Below, in pieces: positions 52,740-61,375 of a stretch of 64,000 nucleotides of DNA. Source of the stretch: Marinospirillum sp035271045 (GTDB lineage: Bacteria; Pseudomonadota; Gammaproteobacteria; Pseudomonadales; Halomonadaceae); NCBI RefSeq assembly GCF_035271045.1, contig NZ_DATESC010000021.1, forward strand, positions 1-64,000. Reading direction: 5' to 3'. Each line of letters opens with the position of its first letter. Position 1 is the stretch's first letter. Below the pieces are notes generated by a model. That model made no database searches. It was not told where the DNA came from and was given only the letters and a program-made list of their open reading frames with translations. The position numbers and the translations under genes are program-made.

Positions 52740-54302
52740 TTAGGGTTGTTCAAAAATAGTTGTACCAATTTCATAGTCAACACCGTCGCTATCTTTAATT
52801 AGCTTATAAGTTGTGATTGCACCTTCAGCATTTTTACCGATAAACCGACCTGTTATATCACTAAGCACACCAGTATGAATGGCTTCTAAGCGAATAGAGC
52901 TATTATAAAAAGCTTCAAGGCTACCATTACCTTGCCACTTTAAACTGCCACTTTTTAAAGTGGCATCAATAGTTTCTTGAGAAAAATTGACCGACAAGTT
53001 GCCGCCAGTTAAAAAATCATTCGCACCAAGCAACGCATTATTTAAAGTGTAATTGAACGCACCACTAGAAGGTAATTGATCTAAGCTAAGCGTATTAGTA
53101 GCAAAAACATACTGATAAAAAGCTTGTTCATTTACTTCAGCATTAACGCAATCGGTACAAGCCCGAAAGCCAGTCACAATATCAGCATAACCTAATACGT
53201 ATTTTCTCCAATTCTCGCTAGAATTAAAATTAAAATTATTTATCTGCTTAAAATCAAAGACTACTTGGCTATTGCTAACGCTAGAAGCAGTACCTTCACC
53301 AACTGTCGCCTTTTCAAAATAGCCACCTAATGCCTGTGACTTGCTTGCATTAAAAGCACCACCAACAACAAAACCAGAATAAGTAATAACGGGTGGTGGC
53401 GGCTCAATGGGTGGCAGCGGCTCAAAAGGCGCTGGGTCAACAGGCGCTGGATCAACAGGCGCTGGATCAACAGGCGCTGGATCAACGGGTAGTGTGTTAT
53501 CTAATCGCTCTAAATTTGGCATTCCAATATTACGCGTTACCGGAAAAAGTGATGAAGGCATCGCAGGTGGTTGAAAACCTAAATTTGTAGGCATTGGTGG
53601 CTGATTTTCTTGATTATTATTACCAGCCAAGGAAAGATCTGCGTCTTCAGAAAAAGAGTCTTGAAAAAATTTAGGTAATTCACTACCAGGAATGGCTTCA
53701 GGTGGTAAATCAATATTACCAATGCGTGCAGCTCTAAATCTTCGATTAACACCGATATCTATACTACCTTGTTTATTTAAAACAAAAACATTACCACTTT
53801 GCACCTTGATAAATAAATTTTGACCTTGCTGAGTATAAACTTCAAAAGCTGTTCCACGAATACCGATCGTTCCCGCACGGCTCTTCATTTCATAATCATC
53901 ACCTTTTACTGCGCCGGTAATGGTTCTTAAACCACCTGTTACTAAGCGCTTTACATTACTCTTTTTAGCGTCAGGTGAATCAGGCTGGTATTCAAAAGCT
54001 TCTATGGTTAACTCACTTTCAGCCGTCAGCGACAGCATTTCACCATCAGCCATACGCATTTGTGCCCTACCACCTTCGGGTGTTTTTATTGTGTCACCCA
54101 CATAAATTGCTGAGCGTCGCATCATAGCGCGTGGACTAGCATCCGGCTGTTCCGCAGTAACCCCTACGGTCGCCATTAACATTCGCCCAACTTCTATTTG
54201 CTGAGCTAAAACAGGCGTTGCAAATAATATAAGTAGCAAAAATATTGCTAAAAATACTGGGTAGTAACTTGATAAAGCAGGATTATTAAGTTGCTTAAAC
54301 AT
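52740..54302 (-). CDS. FecR-domain secreted protein with C-terminal barrel-like domain
   Basis: A 520-residue exported protein: signal peptide ending PVLA-QQ near residue 33, FecR domain (about 70-190; VGDTIKTPEGGRAQMRMADGE, GGLRTITGAV, AGTIGIRGTAFEVY), a Pro-rich linker containing four Val-Asp-Pro-Ala-Pro repeats (about 272-300), and a C-terminal beta-rich domain (about 310-520). The end, with NLSVNFSQETIDATLKSG and DITGRFIGKNAEGAITTY, recalls the small barrel of TbpB-like proteins, where a Gly-x-Phe-x-Gly-x-x-Ala-Glu strand is common; this is pattern-level inference. No sigma factor gene is near, so it is not a classic FecR regulator. It starts three bases after the barrel-protein stop. Confidence 0.78.
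   Translation of the reverse strand: MFKQLNNPALSSYYPVFLAIFLLLILFATPVLAQQIEVGRMLMATVGVTAEQPDASPRAMMRRSAIYVGDTIKTPEGGRAQMRMADGEMLSLTAESELTIEAFEYQPDSPDAKKSNVKRLVTGGLRTITGAVKGDDYEMKSRAGTIGIRGTAFEVYTQQGQNLFIKVQSGNVFVLNKQGSIDIGVNRRFRAARIGNIDLPPEAIPGSELPKFFQDSFSEDADLSLAGNNNQENQPPMPTNLGFQPPAMPSSLFPVTRNIGMPNLERLDNTLPVDPAPVDPAPVDPAPVDPAPFEPLPPIEPPPPVITYSGFVVGGAFNASKSQALGGYFEKATVGEGTASSVSNSQVVFDFKQINNFNFNSSENWRKYVLGYADIVTGFRACTDCVNAEVNEQAFYQYVFATNTLSLDQLPSSGAFNYTLNNALLGANDFLTGGNLSVNFSQETIDATLKSGSLKWQGNGSLEAFYNSSIRLEAIHTGVLSDITGRFIGKNAEGAITTYKLIKDSDGVDYEIGTTIFEQP
53428..53487 (-). repeat. Four tandem 15-base repeats in the FecR-protein linker
   Basis: Four copies of a 15-base unit (plus-strand GGCGCTGGATCAACA with one or two changes) encode the pentapeptide repeat of Val-Asp-Pro-Ala-Pro. 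Unit length is a multiple of three, so copy-number change would alter linker length without breaking the frame. Confidence 0.92.
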
Positions 54303-54305
54303 TGC

Positions 54306-55604
54306 CTACCACTCCTTCCTAATCCCCGCACTTAATTGGGTGCGGTTATAGCTGTAAAGGTTAAGTGTTGAGTCATGGGTCGATTGCTGTAAGCCTAAAT
54401 CAAATAACCAATCATCCAAATAGCGCTGGCTAAATTTAATTCCCATACTGAACTGGTCATCGCTGCGAACTTTCTTAAAGATAGTATCTGCAATTTTATG
54501 CTCACTATTCATATAATTAAAGTTAAAGTCGAAGCGCTGCTTATCATTAATAGTATAGCCAGCACCAGTACGCACACCATAAAGATTACGGCTATACACA
54601 TCACTACGAGCGTTTTCTAAACCAAAAATAGGACCTGCATAAATTTTTAGCTTATCAATCAATCGATAAGAATAAATAACACCTGCCGTAAAGCTTTTAG
54701 TGTCTTGATTAGAGCCAAGCTTATAATCAACCAAAGCAGCCTGACCAAAAAATGTATAATCAAGATTAGAACTCAATCGTTGATTAAATTCTGCCGCCAT
54801 TGCTAAAACCGTTACTTCATTTTTATCTTCGCGCACTTGCTTATTAATTTGTATAGGTAAAGATAAACGCCAATTTTTATCCAACAATAAACCACCTGCT
54901 TGCAAACCTAAACTGTAGCTACTCATATCACTTTTTCTATCGTGATACCCCCTTAAATTAGCATTAGCACCCACAAACCAAGCCCAGCTTTCAGTTTGTT
55001 GCTGATAACGCACAACATCAGCATAGAGCTCATGGTAGGTATCTGAATCAACATCATCATTAACAGTAAAACCAGAGAATAAATCTTTGTGTGTCATATT
55101 ACTTGGGTTACTGTCAAAACCTAAACGCATTCCTAAATGTAAGCGTGTTACCCCCTTGGTATTAGCAACCGATTGTCCTAACTCTTTAGCATTAATAGCA
55201 GCTATATACCATTGAATACGCTCTATCGCTGCTGATGGTGGCGATGGATCAACGTCTAATAACTGGTTAAAATGGTGACGCGCCATCACTAAATCATCCA
55301 GTAAAAAATAAGTCCGTGCTAACTCAAACCTTGCTACTTGTATTTTATTGTTGTAGATAAGCACTCGCTCAAAAGCGAATAAAGCTTGGTCGTATTCACC
55401 TAACCTTAAAGCGGCTACACCAAAAGCCATATCAAATGCTGGGTTTCCTGCTTCCTTCACCAACAGAAGCTGACCTAACTGATAAGCTTCTTGAAAGCGC
55501 AATGTACTATTTAAGCGCTCAATATCTTTTACTGTGGCTTGTAAGTTAGAGCTTATTAAAAACAAAGCTAAGATTAAACTAAAATGCTTAATTTTTGCAA
55601 ACAT
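54306..55604 (-). CDS. TPR-containing outer-membrane beta-barrel protein (Slam/DUF560-like)
   Basis: A 432-residue exported protein: signal peptide (1-23, ending LQA), TPR-like helices (about 25-140; GEYDQALFAFERVLIYNNKI and RFELARTYFLLDDLVMARHHFNQLL), then a barrel of about 280 residues starting GMRLGFDSNPSN and ending with Trp, as in outer-membrane barrels. This architecture is that of Slam/DUF560 surface-lipoprotein translocators and of related TPR-porins; I cannot decide between them by eye. The ATG at 55604 was chosen because it gives a clean signal peptide; the frame continues upstream to 55652 without a ribosome site. First gene of the secretion operon. Confidence 0.75.
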   Translation of the reverse strand: MFAKIKHFSLILALFLISSNLQATVKDIERLNSTLRFQEAYQLGQLLLVKEAGNPAFDMAFGVAALRLGEYDQALFAFERVLIYNNKIQVARFELARTYFLLDDLVMARHHFNQLLDVDPSPPSAAIERIQWYIAAINAKELGQSVANTKGVTRLHLGMRLGFDSNPSNMTHKDLFSGFTVNDDVDSDTYHELYADVVRYQQQTESWAWFVGANANLRGYHDRKSDMSSYSLGLQAGGLLLDKNWRLSLPIQINKQVREDKNEVTVLAMAAEFNQRLSSNLDYTFFGQAALVDYKLGSNQDTKSFTAGVIYSYRLIDKLKIYAGPIFGLENARSDVYSRNLYGVRTGAGYTINDKQRFDFNFNYMNSEHKIADTIFKKVRSDDQFSMGIKFSQRYLDDWLFDLGLQQSTHDSTLNLYSYNRTQLSAGIRKEW

Positions 55605-55650
55605 AAAACTACTCGCTAGAAAGAAGTTAAGTGCAGCAGCATATTTTAAC

Positions 55651-55698
55651 AAAAAACCCTTCTAACATCTGACTTATTAATAACTAGAAAGGGTTTTT
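55651..55698 (-). terminator. Probable terminator after ssb
   Basis: On the minus strand AAAAACCCTTTCTA pairs (one bulge) with TAGAAGGGTTTTTT across a loop of about 20 bases, ending in a T run. It lies about 70 bases after the ssb stop and before the first gene of the secretion operon, so it should separate the two transcripts. Confidence 0.7.
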
Positions 55699-55770
55699 GA
55701 TTATGTTGTTTTTATTTAATTTTTACAAATAAACCCATTAAATAACATAATATAGATTTATTTATATCAT

Positions 55771-56475
55771 TCAAAATGGGATTTCATCATCAAAATCATT
55801 AAAAGCACTGCCAGTAGGCTGTTGCTGAGGTGCTGCTTGTTGTGCAGGTGCTGCTTGTGCATAAGTAGACTGTTGCTGAGGTGCTGCTTGTTGTGTAGGT
55901 GCTGCTTGTGCATAAGTAGGCTGTTGCTGAGGTGCTGCTTGCTGTACAGGTGTAGCATAGGCTTGTTGTTGCGATGCAGCGTTTTGTTGTGCTGGCTGTT
56001 GTTGATACTGAGGTGTAGGTGCAACGTAACCTTGTTGTTGATGCTGCGGTTGCTGCTGCTGCGGCGCATACCCACCCTGTTGCTGATAACCTGCATTGCC
56101 GTAATTTTGATTACCACCGCCATTGCCGCCGCCATCACCACGACTATCAAGCATTTGCATTTCATTACCCACAATTTCAGTGGTGTATTGATCGACACCC
56201 TGCTGATTTTGCCATTTGCGGGTTTGCAGTTTGCCTTCAATGTAAACCTTGCTGCCTTTTTTTAAGTATTGACCAGCGATTTCTGCTAAACGATCAAAAA
56301 ACACCACTTTATGCCATTCAGTTTTTTCTTGCTTTTGACCCGTTTGACGATCTGTCCAACTTTCACTAGTTGCAATGCTTAAATTCGCTACTTGCTTTTG
56401 GTTTTGGGTGTAACGAATTTCTGGGTCTTGCCCTAAATTACCTAATAAAATGACTTTATTTACGCCGCGTGACAT
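55771..56475 (-). CDS. ssb: Single-stranded DNA-binding protein
   Basis: A 234-residue SSB: N-terminal OB fold (about 1-112; VNKVILLGNLGQDPEIRYTQN, WHKVVFFDRLAEIAGQYLKKGSKVYIEG), a long glycine-, glutamine-, alanine- and proline-rich linker (about 113-224), and the acidic tip DFDDEIPF that recruits repair and replication proteins. E. coli SSB has 178 residues; the excess is all linker, built partly from a 17-residue repeat. The ATG has AAGAGGAATA upstream. It is downstream of the MFS gene, and uvrA is divergent beyond that, the arrangement known from Pseudomonas. Confidence 0.96.
   Translation of the reverse strand: MSRGVNKVILLGNLGQDPEIRYTQNQKQVANLSIATSESWTDRQTGQKQEKTEWHKVVFFDRLAEIAGQYLKKGSKVYIEGKLQTRKWQNQQGVDQYTTEIVGNEMQMLDSRGDGGGNGGGNQNYGNAGYQQQGGYAPQQQQPQHQQQGYVAPTPQYQQQPAQQNAASQQQAYATPVQQAAPQQQPTYAQAAPTQQAAPQQQSTYAQAAPAQQAAPQQQPTGSAFNDFDDEIPF
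55813..55950 (-). repeat. 51-base tandem repeat in the SSB linker
   Basis: Two full copies (55813-55863 and 55864-55914) and a partial third of about 35 bases differ at only a few positions. Each encodes 17 residues rich in Gln, Ala and Pro. The period is a multiple of three, so unequal recombination would change linker length in frame. Confidence 0.9.
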
Positions 56476-56537
56476 AGCTTATTCCTCTTTAAATACTTAT
56501 AAAAATAAATTTTAGTTTTTAATTTCAATGTGTTGCT

Positions 56538-57905
56538 TCAATCGTTTAACAACAGACTATTCAGTGCTTGCTCATCTAACTGCTGCCTGTCTAATTTTAG
56601 GTAGCCAGTCGCTTCTTCTTCCAAAAATACCACTTCAACCACACCCACAGTATTAGCCAGTTGCTGTTTAAAGTTTTCTAATTCTTCACCGACTAACGCA
56701 GGCAAGGTAAAAATACGGCTTGATAAATGCCGTGGCTGCTTAAAGCCGAGTAAGACAACCAACCAGACCAAGCATAAACCCGCTGCACTCCAAAGTAATT
56801 CTTGTGGCCCCCAATAGGTCAGAATAGTACCGCCTAAAATACCGCCTAAGAACGCCCCTATAAATTGTGAGGTAGAGTAAATACCCATCGCAGTACCTTT
56901 AGCTTGTACGGGTGACTGTTTACTGATTAACGAAGGCAAGCTGGCTTCTAACAAGTTAAAACCGGTAAAAAATAACAGTAACCCCGGTAGCAGCGCCCAA
57001 TTACCAAGGTTAGTCGGAATCAAGATTAATGCCATAGCAATTAAACTGACCGCTAGTAATAACATGGCTTTCATTTTACGGCCTTTTTCGCCAATTATAA
57101 TGAGCGGGATCATTAAACCAAAACCAAGCAGCATCGTTGCTAAGTAAATAAAACCATGTTGAGTCAGTGTCCAACCGGCATCTAATAACAAACCAGGTAC
57201 AGCAATAAATACACCCGTTAGCAGTAGATGCAACACTAAAATACTAAAATCTAGGCGCAGCAGTTGTGGATTAAGCAACACTTTACCTAGCTGTTTAGTA
57301 TCAACGCCGCCGGCATCTAAATGCTTTCTAACCCTTTGCGGCGAAGGCACCCAACGCCACACGATAAACATACCAAAAATACTAAACACTGCTGTTAGCC
57401 AAAATAAGCCCGAAAGCCCAACCCAGCCAGCCAGTAAAGGCCCAGCAGCCATCGCTACAATAAAAGCCAAACCAATACTAATGCCCACACTGGCCATCGC
57501 TTGGGTACGTTTTTCATCACGGGTTAAATCAGCCAACAGCGCCATTAACACACTGGCAATGGCGCCTGCTCCTTGCAAAGCTCGCCCAACAATTAGCCAC
57601 AACAAAGAATCGGCCATAGCAGCAACCATACTGCCCAAAGCGAAGATTAATAAACCAGTGTAAATAAGAGGTTTGCGCCCAAATTTATCTGACAACCAAC
57701 CATAAGGCAGCTGCAGCAATGCTTGGGTAAAACCATAGACACCAATGGCTAAACCAATCACAAAAGGCTCGGCACCTTCATAGTGTAAAAGCAACAAAGG
57801 CATCACTGGCAAAACCATGAATAGCCCCAACATACGCAAGCCATATAAGCCAGCTAGCCCAGTAATTGCCCTTACTTCAACTTTCGATAGTGAATCCTGT
57901 CGCAT
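56538..57905 (-). CDS. Major facilitator superfamily transporter
   Basis: A 455-residue membrane protein with about twelve hydrophobic helices in residues 10-400 and a soluble C-terminal tail of about 60 residues. The MFS loop signature is GWLSDKFGRKPLIYTG near 68-83, with a second RALQGAGAIASVLMA. It belongs to the drug/proton-antiporter-like group found between ssb and uvrA in Pseudomonas. The tail ends with a small alpha/beta segment (VGVVEVVFLEEEATGYLKLDR) resembling a heavy-metal-associated or ACT-like fold; substrate unknown. Confidence 0.85.
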   Translation of the reverse strand: MRQDSLSKVEVRAITGLAGLYGLRMLGLFMVLPVMPLLLLHYEGAEPFVIGLAIGVYGFTQALLQLPYGWLSDKFGRKPLIYTGLLIFALGSMVAAMADSLLWLIVGRALQGAGAIASVLMALLADLTRDEKRTQAMASVGISIGLAFIVAMAAGPLLAGWVGLSGLFWLTAVFSIFGMFIVWRWVPSPQRVRKHLDAGGVDTKQLGKVLLNPQLLRLDFSILVLHLLLTGVFIAVPGLLLDAGWTLTQHGFIYLATMLLGFGLMIPLIIIGEKGRKMKAMLLLAVSLIAMALILIPTNLGNWALLPGLLLFFTGFNLLEASLPSLISKQSPVQAKGTAMGIYSTSQFIGAFLGGILGGTILTYWGPQELLWSAAGLCLVWLVVLLGFKQPRHLSSRIFTLPALVGEELENFKQQLANTVGVVEVVFLEEEATGYLKLDRQQLDEQALNSLLLND

Positions 57906-58052
57906 ATTACCCTTAACCTGTTAAGACTTGCTAAGCAGCAGCCACTTTAAAGCTGGAATTGTACCCTGTTGACGGTTTTGTAACCACAAAGGCAGGCACA
58001 GGCGTTCGATAAAATCTATAATAAGCGGTTGCGATTAACTAGGAGAAAATAA

Positions 58053-60887
58053 GTGGCCTTGGATAAAATCCGTTTACGCGGGGCGCGAACTCATAATCTA
58101 AAAAATATTTCTATTGAAATTCCACGTGACCAATTGGTTGTTATTACTGGGCTTTCTGGATCTGGTAAATCATCGCTAGCTTTTGATACGCTTTATGCTG
58201 AAGGGCAGCGCCGTTATGTCGAATCACTGTCTGCTTATGCACGGCAGTTTTTATCCATGATGGAAAAGCCTGACATTGATCACATTGAGGGCCTTTCACC
58301 CGCTATTTCCATTGAGCAAAAGTCCACTTCCCATAATCCACGCTCTACGGTGGGTACGATTACCGAAATATACGACTACCTGCGCCTACTTTATGCACGT
58401 ACTGGTATTCCACGTTGCCCAGAGCACCAAGTGCCTTTAGAAGCTAAAACCGTATCTGAAATGGTCGATGAAGTTTTAAAGCTGCCTGAAGAATCGCGTA
58501 TTTTAATTTTAGCGCCGGTAATACAAGACCGCAAAGGCGAACATCTAAACTTACTGGCCGATTTACGCGCTCAAGGTTTTATTCGTGCCCGTATTGATGG
58601 CGCGGTCGTTGAGCTAGATGAAACACCTACTTTAGATAAAAAACGCAAACACACCATTGAAGTAGTGGTTGACCGTTTAAAAGTTAAGCCAGATCAACAA
58701 TTACGTTTGGCTGAATCATTTGAAACAGCATTAAATCTTTCTGAGGGCTTGGCTTTGGTTAGCTTTATGGATGGCAGCCAGCCAGAAATGTTATTTTCTG
58801 CCAGCTTTGCGTGTCCACATTGTGGTTATGCCGTGGCTGAATTAGAGCCGCGTATTTTCTCTTTTAATAACCCTGCTGGTGCCTGTCCAACGTGCGATGG
58901 TTTGGGCGTAAAACAGTTTTTTGATGAACATAAATTAGTCGTCGCACCCGAACTGTCTTTAGCAGAAGGCGTTATTAAAGGCTGGGATAGGCGCAGTGTT
59001 TATTATTTTGGAATGTTAAATAATATCGCTCATCATTATAAGTTTGAACTAGAAACACCTTGGCAACAATTGCCCAAAAAAGTGCAGCAAATAGTGCTGC
59101 ATGGGAGTGGTACTGAAGCAATTGATTTTAGCTACATGAACGATCGTGGTAAGAAAGTGCTAAAAGCACACCCATTTGAAGGCGTTATCCCTAATCTTGA
59201 GCGCCGTTACCATGAAACCGACTCCAATAGTTTGCGTGAAGATTTATCCAATTTATTAACCACTCAAGCTTGCCCAACCTGTAAAGGCAGCCGTCTTAAA
59301 GAAGCATCACGCAATGTATTTGTAGGTCAAACAGCATTACCTGAAATAGTAAAAATGTCGTTAGGTGAAGCCCGTGATTATTTTTCTGAATTAAAGCTTG
59401 AAGGCCGCCGAGGTGAAATTGCTGTACGCATACTGCAAGAAATTGTTGAACGCCTAACCTTTTTAGTAAATGTGGGGCTAGATTATTTATCACTAGATCG
59501 CAGTGCTGAAACGCTTTCTGGTGGTGAAGCGCAACGCATTCGCTTAGCGAGCCAAATTGGCGCTGGCTTAGTTGGCGTGATGTATATTTTAGATGAGCCT
59601 TCGATTGGCCTGCACCAACGTGATAACGCGCGACTGCTACAAACCCTAACTCACCTGCGCGATTTAGGTAACACCGTTATTGTGGTAGAGCACGATGAAG
59701 ATGCTATTCGTCAAGCCGACTGGTTAATTGATATTGGGCCAGGAGCGGGTGTGCATGGCGGACAAATTGTGGCACAAGGTACACCAGCCGAAGTAATGGC
59801 AACTAAAGGCTCAATAACCGCAGACTACTTAACGGGGCGCCGTAAAATTGAAATTCCTTTCCCTCGCCACTTAAATAACCCTGACAAACAATTAGTTATC
59901 CACAAAGCCAGCGGTAATAACTTAAAAGAAACCACCATTCGTATTCCACTGGGTTTAATGACCTGCGTTACTGGTGTTTCTGGTTCAGGTAAATCAACCT
60001 TAATTAATGGCACACTCTACCCTCATGCTGCCACTTTATTAAATGGTGCAACGACTTTAACGGCTGAACCTTGTGCAAAGATTGAAGGCTTAGATTTATT
60101 AGATAAAGTCATTGATATCGACCAAAGTCCTATCGGAAGAACCCCTCGCTCTAACCCTGCAACCTATACCGGTATTTTTACACCAGTGCGTGAATTATTT
60201 GCTGGCACACAAGAGTCACGCTCACGCGGCTATAAAGCAGGACGCTTTAGTTTTAACGTAAAAGGTGGTCGCTGCGAGGCTTGCCAAGGCGATGGCATGA
60301 TTAAGGTTGAGATGCACTTTTTGCCGGATATTTATGTACCTTGTGATTTGTGTAAAGGTAAACGTTATAATCGTGAAACCTTGGAAATTCGTTACAAAGG
60401 TAAGAATATTCACGAAGTTTTAAACATGACCATTGAAGAAGCACGTGAATTTTTTACTGCCATTCCAGCTGTTGCTAGACGCTTACAAACATTGATGGAT
60501 GTTGGTTTGTCTTATATTCGCTTAGGTCAAAGTGCAATTACACTTTCAGGCGGTGAGGCACAGCGGGTGAAACTAGCAAAAGAGTTAGCTAAGCGAGACA
60601 CAGGCAAAACACTCTACATTCTGGATGAGCCCACCACTGGGTTACATTTTGAAGATATTCGACAGTTACTCATTGTGCTGCATCGTTTAAGGGATCATGG
60701 CAATACTTTGGTCATTATTGAACATAACCTAGATGTGATTAAAACAGCCGATTGGATTATTGATATTGGCCCTGAAGGCGGTAAAGGCGGTGGGCAGCTA
60801 GTGGCGGAAGGTTCGCCAGAAGAAGTCGCTAAATGTACTGCTTCTTACACTGGGCATTTTTTGGCTAAAACTTTAACGCTCGGTTAA
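58053..60887 (+). CDS. uvrA: Excinuclease ABC subunit A
   Basis: A 944-residue damage-recognition ATPase of nucleotide excision repair. Both ATPase modules are present: Walker A GLSGSGKSSLAF near 33 and GVSGSGKSTLIN near 643, signature motifs TLSGGEAQRIRLASQIG and TLSGGEAQRVKLAKEL, and zinc-finger cysteines CPHCGYAV...CPTCDGLG (near 255-285) and CEACQGDGM...CDLCKGKR (near 740-770). The start is GTG, with AGGAG nine bases upstream. Length matches E. coli UvrA (940). I found no convincing LexA box in the 147 bases upstream. Confidence 0.97.
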   Translation: MALDKIRLRGARTHNLKNISIEIPRDQLVVITGLSGSGKSSLAFDTLYAEGQRRYVESLSAYARQFLSMMEKPDIDHIEGLSPAISIEQKSTSHNPRSTVGTITEIYDYLRLLYARTGIPRCPEHQVPLEAKTVSEMVDEVLKLPEESRILILAPVIQDRKGEHLNLLADLRAQGFIRARIDGAVVELDETPTLDKKRKHTIEVVVDRLKVKPDQQLRLAESFETALNLSEGLALVSFMDGSQPEMLFSASFACPHCGYAVAELEPRIFSFNNPAGACPTCDGLGVKQFFDEHKLVVAPELSLAEGVIKGWDRRSVYYFGMLNNIAHHYKFELETPWQQLPKKVQQIVLHGSGTEAIDFSYMNDRGKKVLKAHPFEGVIPNLERRYHETDSNSLREDLSNLLTTQACPTCKGSRLKEASRNVFVGQTALPEIVKMSLGEARDYFSELKLEGRRGEIAVRILQEIVERLTFLVNVGLDYLSLDRSAETLSGGEAQRIRLASQIGAGLVGVMYILDEPSIGLHQRDNARLLQTLTHLRDLGNTVIVVEHDEDAIRQADWLIDIGPGAGVHGGQIVAQGTPAEVMATKGSITADYLTGRRKIEIPFPRHLNNPDKQLVIHKASGNNLKETTIRIPLGLMTCVTGVSGSGKSTLINGTLYPHAATLLNGATTLTAEPCAKIEGLDLLDKVIDIDQSPIGRTPRSNPATYTGIFTPVRELFAGTQESRSRGYKAGRFSFNVKGGRCEACQGDGMIKVEMHFLPDIYVPCDLCKGKRYNRETLEIRYKGKNIHEVLNMTIEEAREFFTAIPAVARRLQTLMDVGLSYIRLGQSAITLSGGEAQRVKLAKELAKRDTGKTLYILDEPTTGLHFEDIRQLLIVLHRLRDHGNTLVIIEHNLDVIKTADWIIDIGPEGGKGGGQLVAEGSPEEVAKCTASYTGHFLAKTLTLG

Positions 60888-60903
60888 GCGCTAATTGCAA
60901 GAC

Positions 60904-60935
60904 AATAAAAAACCGGCTTAGGCCGGTTTTTTATT
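60904..60935. terminator. Bidirectional terminator between uvrA and rplQ
   Basis: A 14-base-pair stem (AATAAAAAACCGGC with GCCGGTTTTTTATT) closed by TTAG gives an A run and a T run on both strands. It sits 16 bases after the uvrA stop and 19 bases beyond the rplQ stop, so it can end both convergent transcripts. Confidence 0.92.
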
Positions 60936-60954
60936 GATTGATCAAGCGTGCTAA

Positions 60955-61335
60955 TTATTCAGCTGCTTCGTCGGCCACAGGGCGATCAACTAGCTCTACA
61001 TAAGCCATAGGTGCATTGTCACCAGCACGCATGCCACATTTTAAAATGCGAACATAACCACCAGGACGAGTAGCAAAACGCTTACCTAAGTCTGTGAAAA
61101 GCTTACCTACCGCAGCATCAGAACCGGTACGAGCAAAAGCAAGACGACGGTTAGCAACGCTATCTACCTTGGCTAAGGTAATTAGCGGCTCGATAACGCG
61201 ACGCAATTCTTTAGCTTTTGGCAGGGTAGTTTTAATTACTTCATGTTCTACCAGCGAAATGCTCATGTTTTTAAACATGGCTTTACGGTGGGAACTATTA
61301 CGATTTAGCTGACGACCACTTTTACGATGACGCAT
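60955..61335 (-). CDS. rplQ: 50S ribosomal protein L17
   Basis: A 126-residue L17: MRHRKSGRQLNRNSSHRKAM at the start, HEVIKTTLPKAKELRRVIEPLITLAK, and GGYVRILKCGMRAGDNAPMAYVEL. It lies 40 bases after rpoA, the last gene of the alpha operon, and is followed by the bidirectional terminator. Confidence 0.97.
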   Translation of the reverse strand: MRHRKSGRQLNRNSSHRKAMFKNMSISLVEHEVIKTTLPKAKELRRVIEPLITLAKVDSVANRRLAFARTGSDAAVGKLFTDLGKRFATRPGGYVRILKCGMRAGDNAPMAYVELVDRPVADEAAE

Positions 61336-61375
61336 TGTCGTTTATCCTTTCAAACCTTTGGACTTGAATTGACGC

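Noticed and set aside
53428..53487. CRISPR-like array
   Set aside because: The 15-base units are directly adjacent without spacers and encode an in-frame pentapeptide repeat.
52740..54302. FecR as anti-sigma regulator
   Set aside because: No sigma factor or TonB receptor gene is adjacent, and the protein has a cleavable signal directly before the FecR domain.
55767..56369. Open frames of 116-157 codons on both strands over ssb
   Set aside because: They are rich in Asn/His/Gln or Cys/Leu/Arg repeats created by the 51-base tandem repeat read in the wrong frame. The SSB frame has a full OB fold and the canonical acidic tip.
57906..58052. LexA (SOS) box before uvrA
   Set aside because: No CTGT-N8-ACAG-like palindrome was found in this gap; SOS control cannot be claimed from the sequence.
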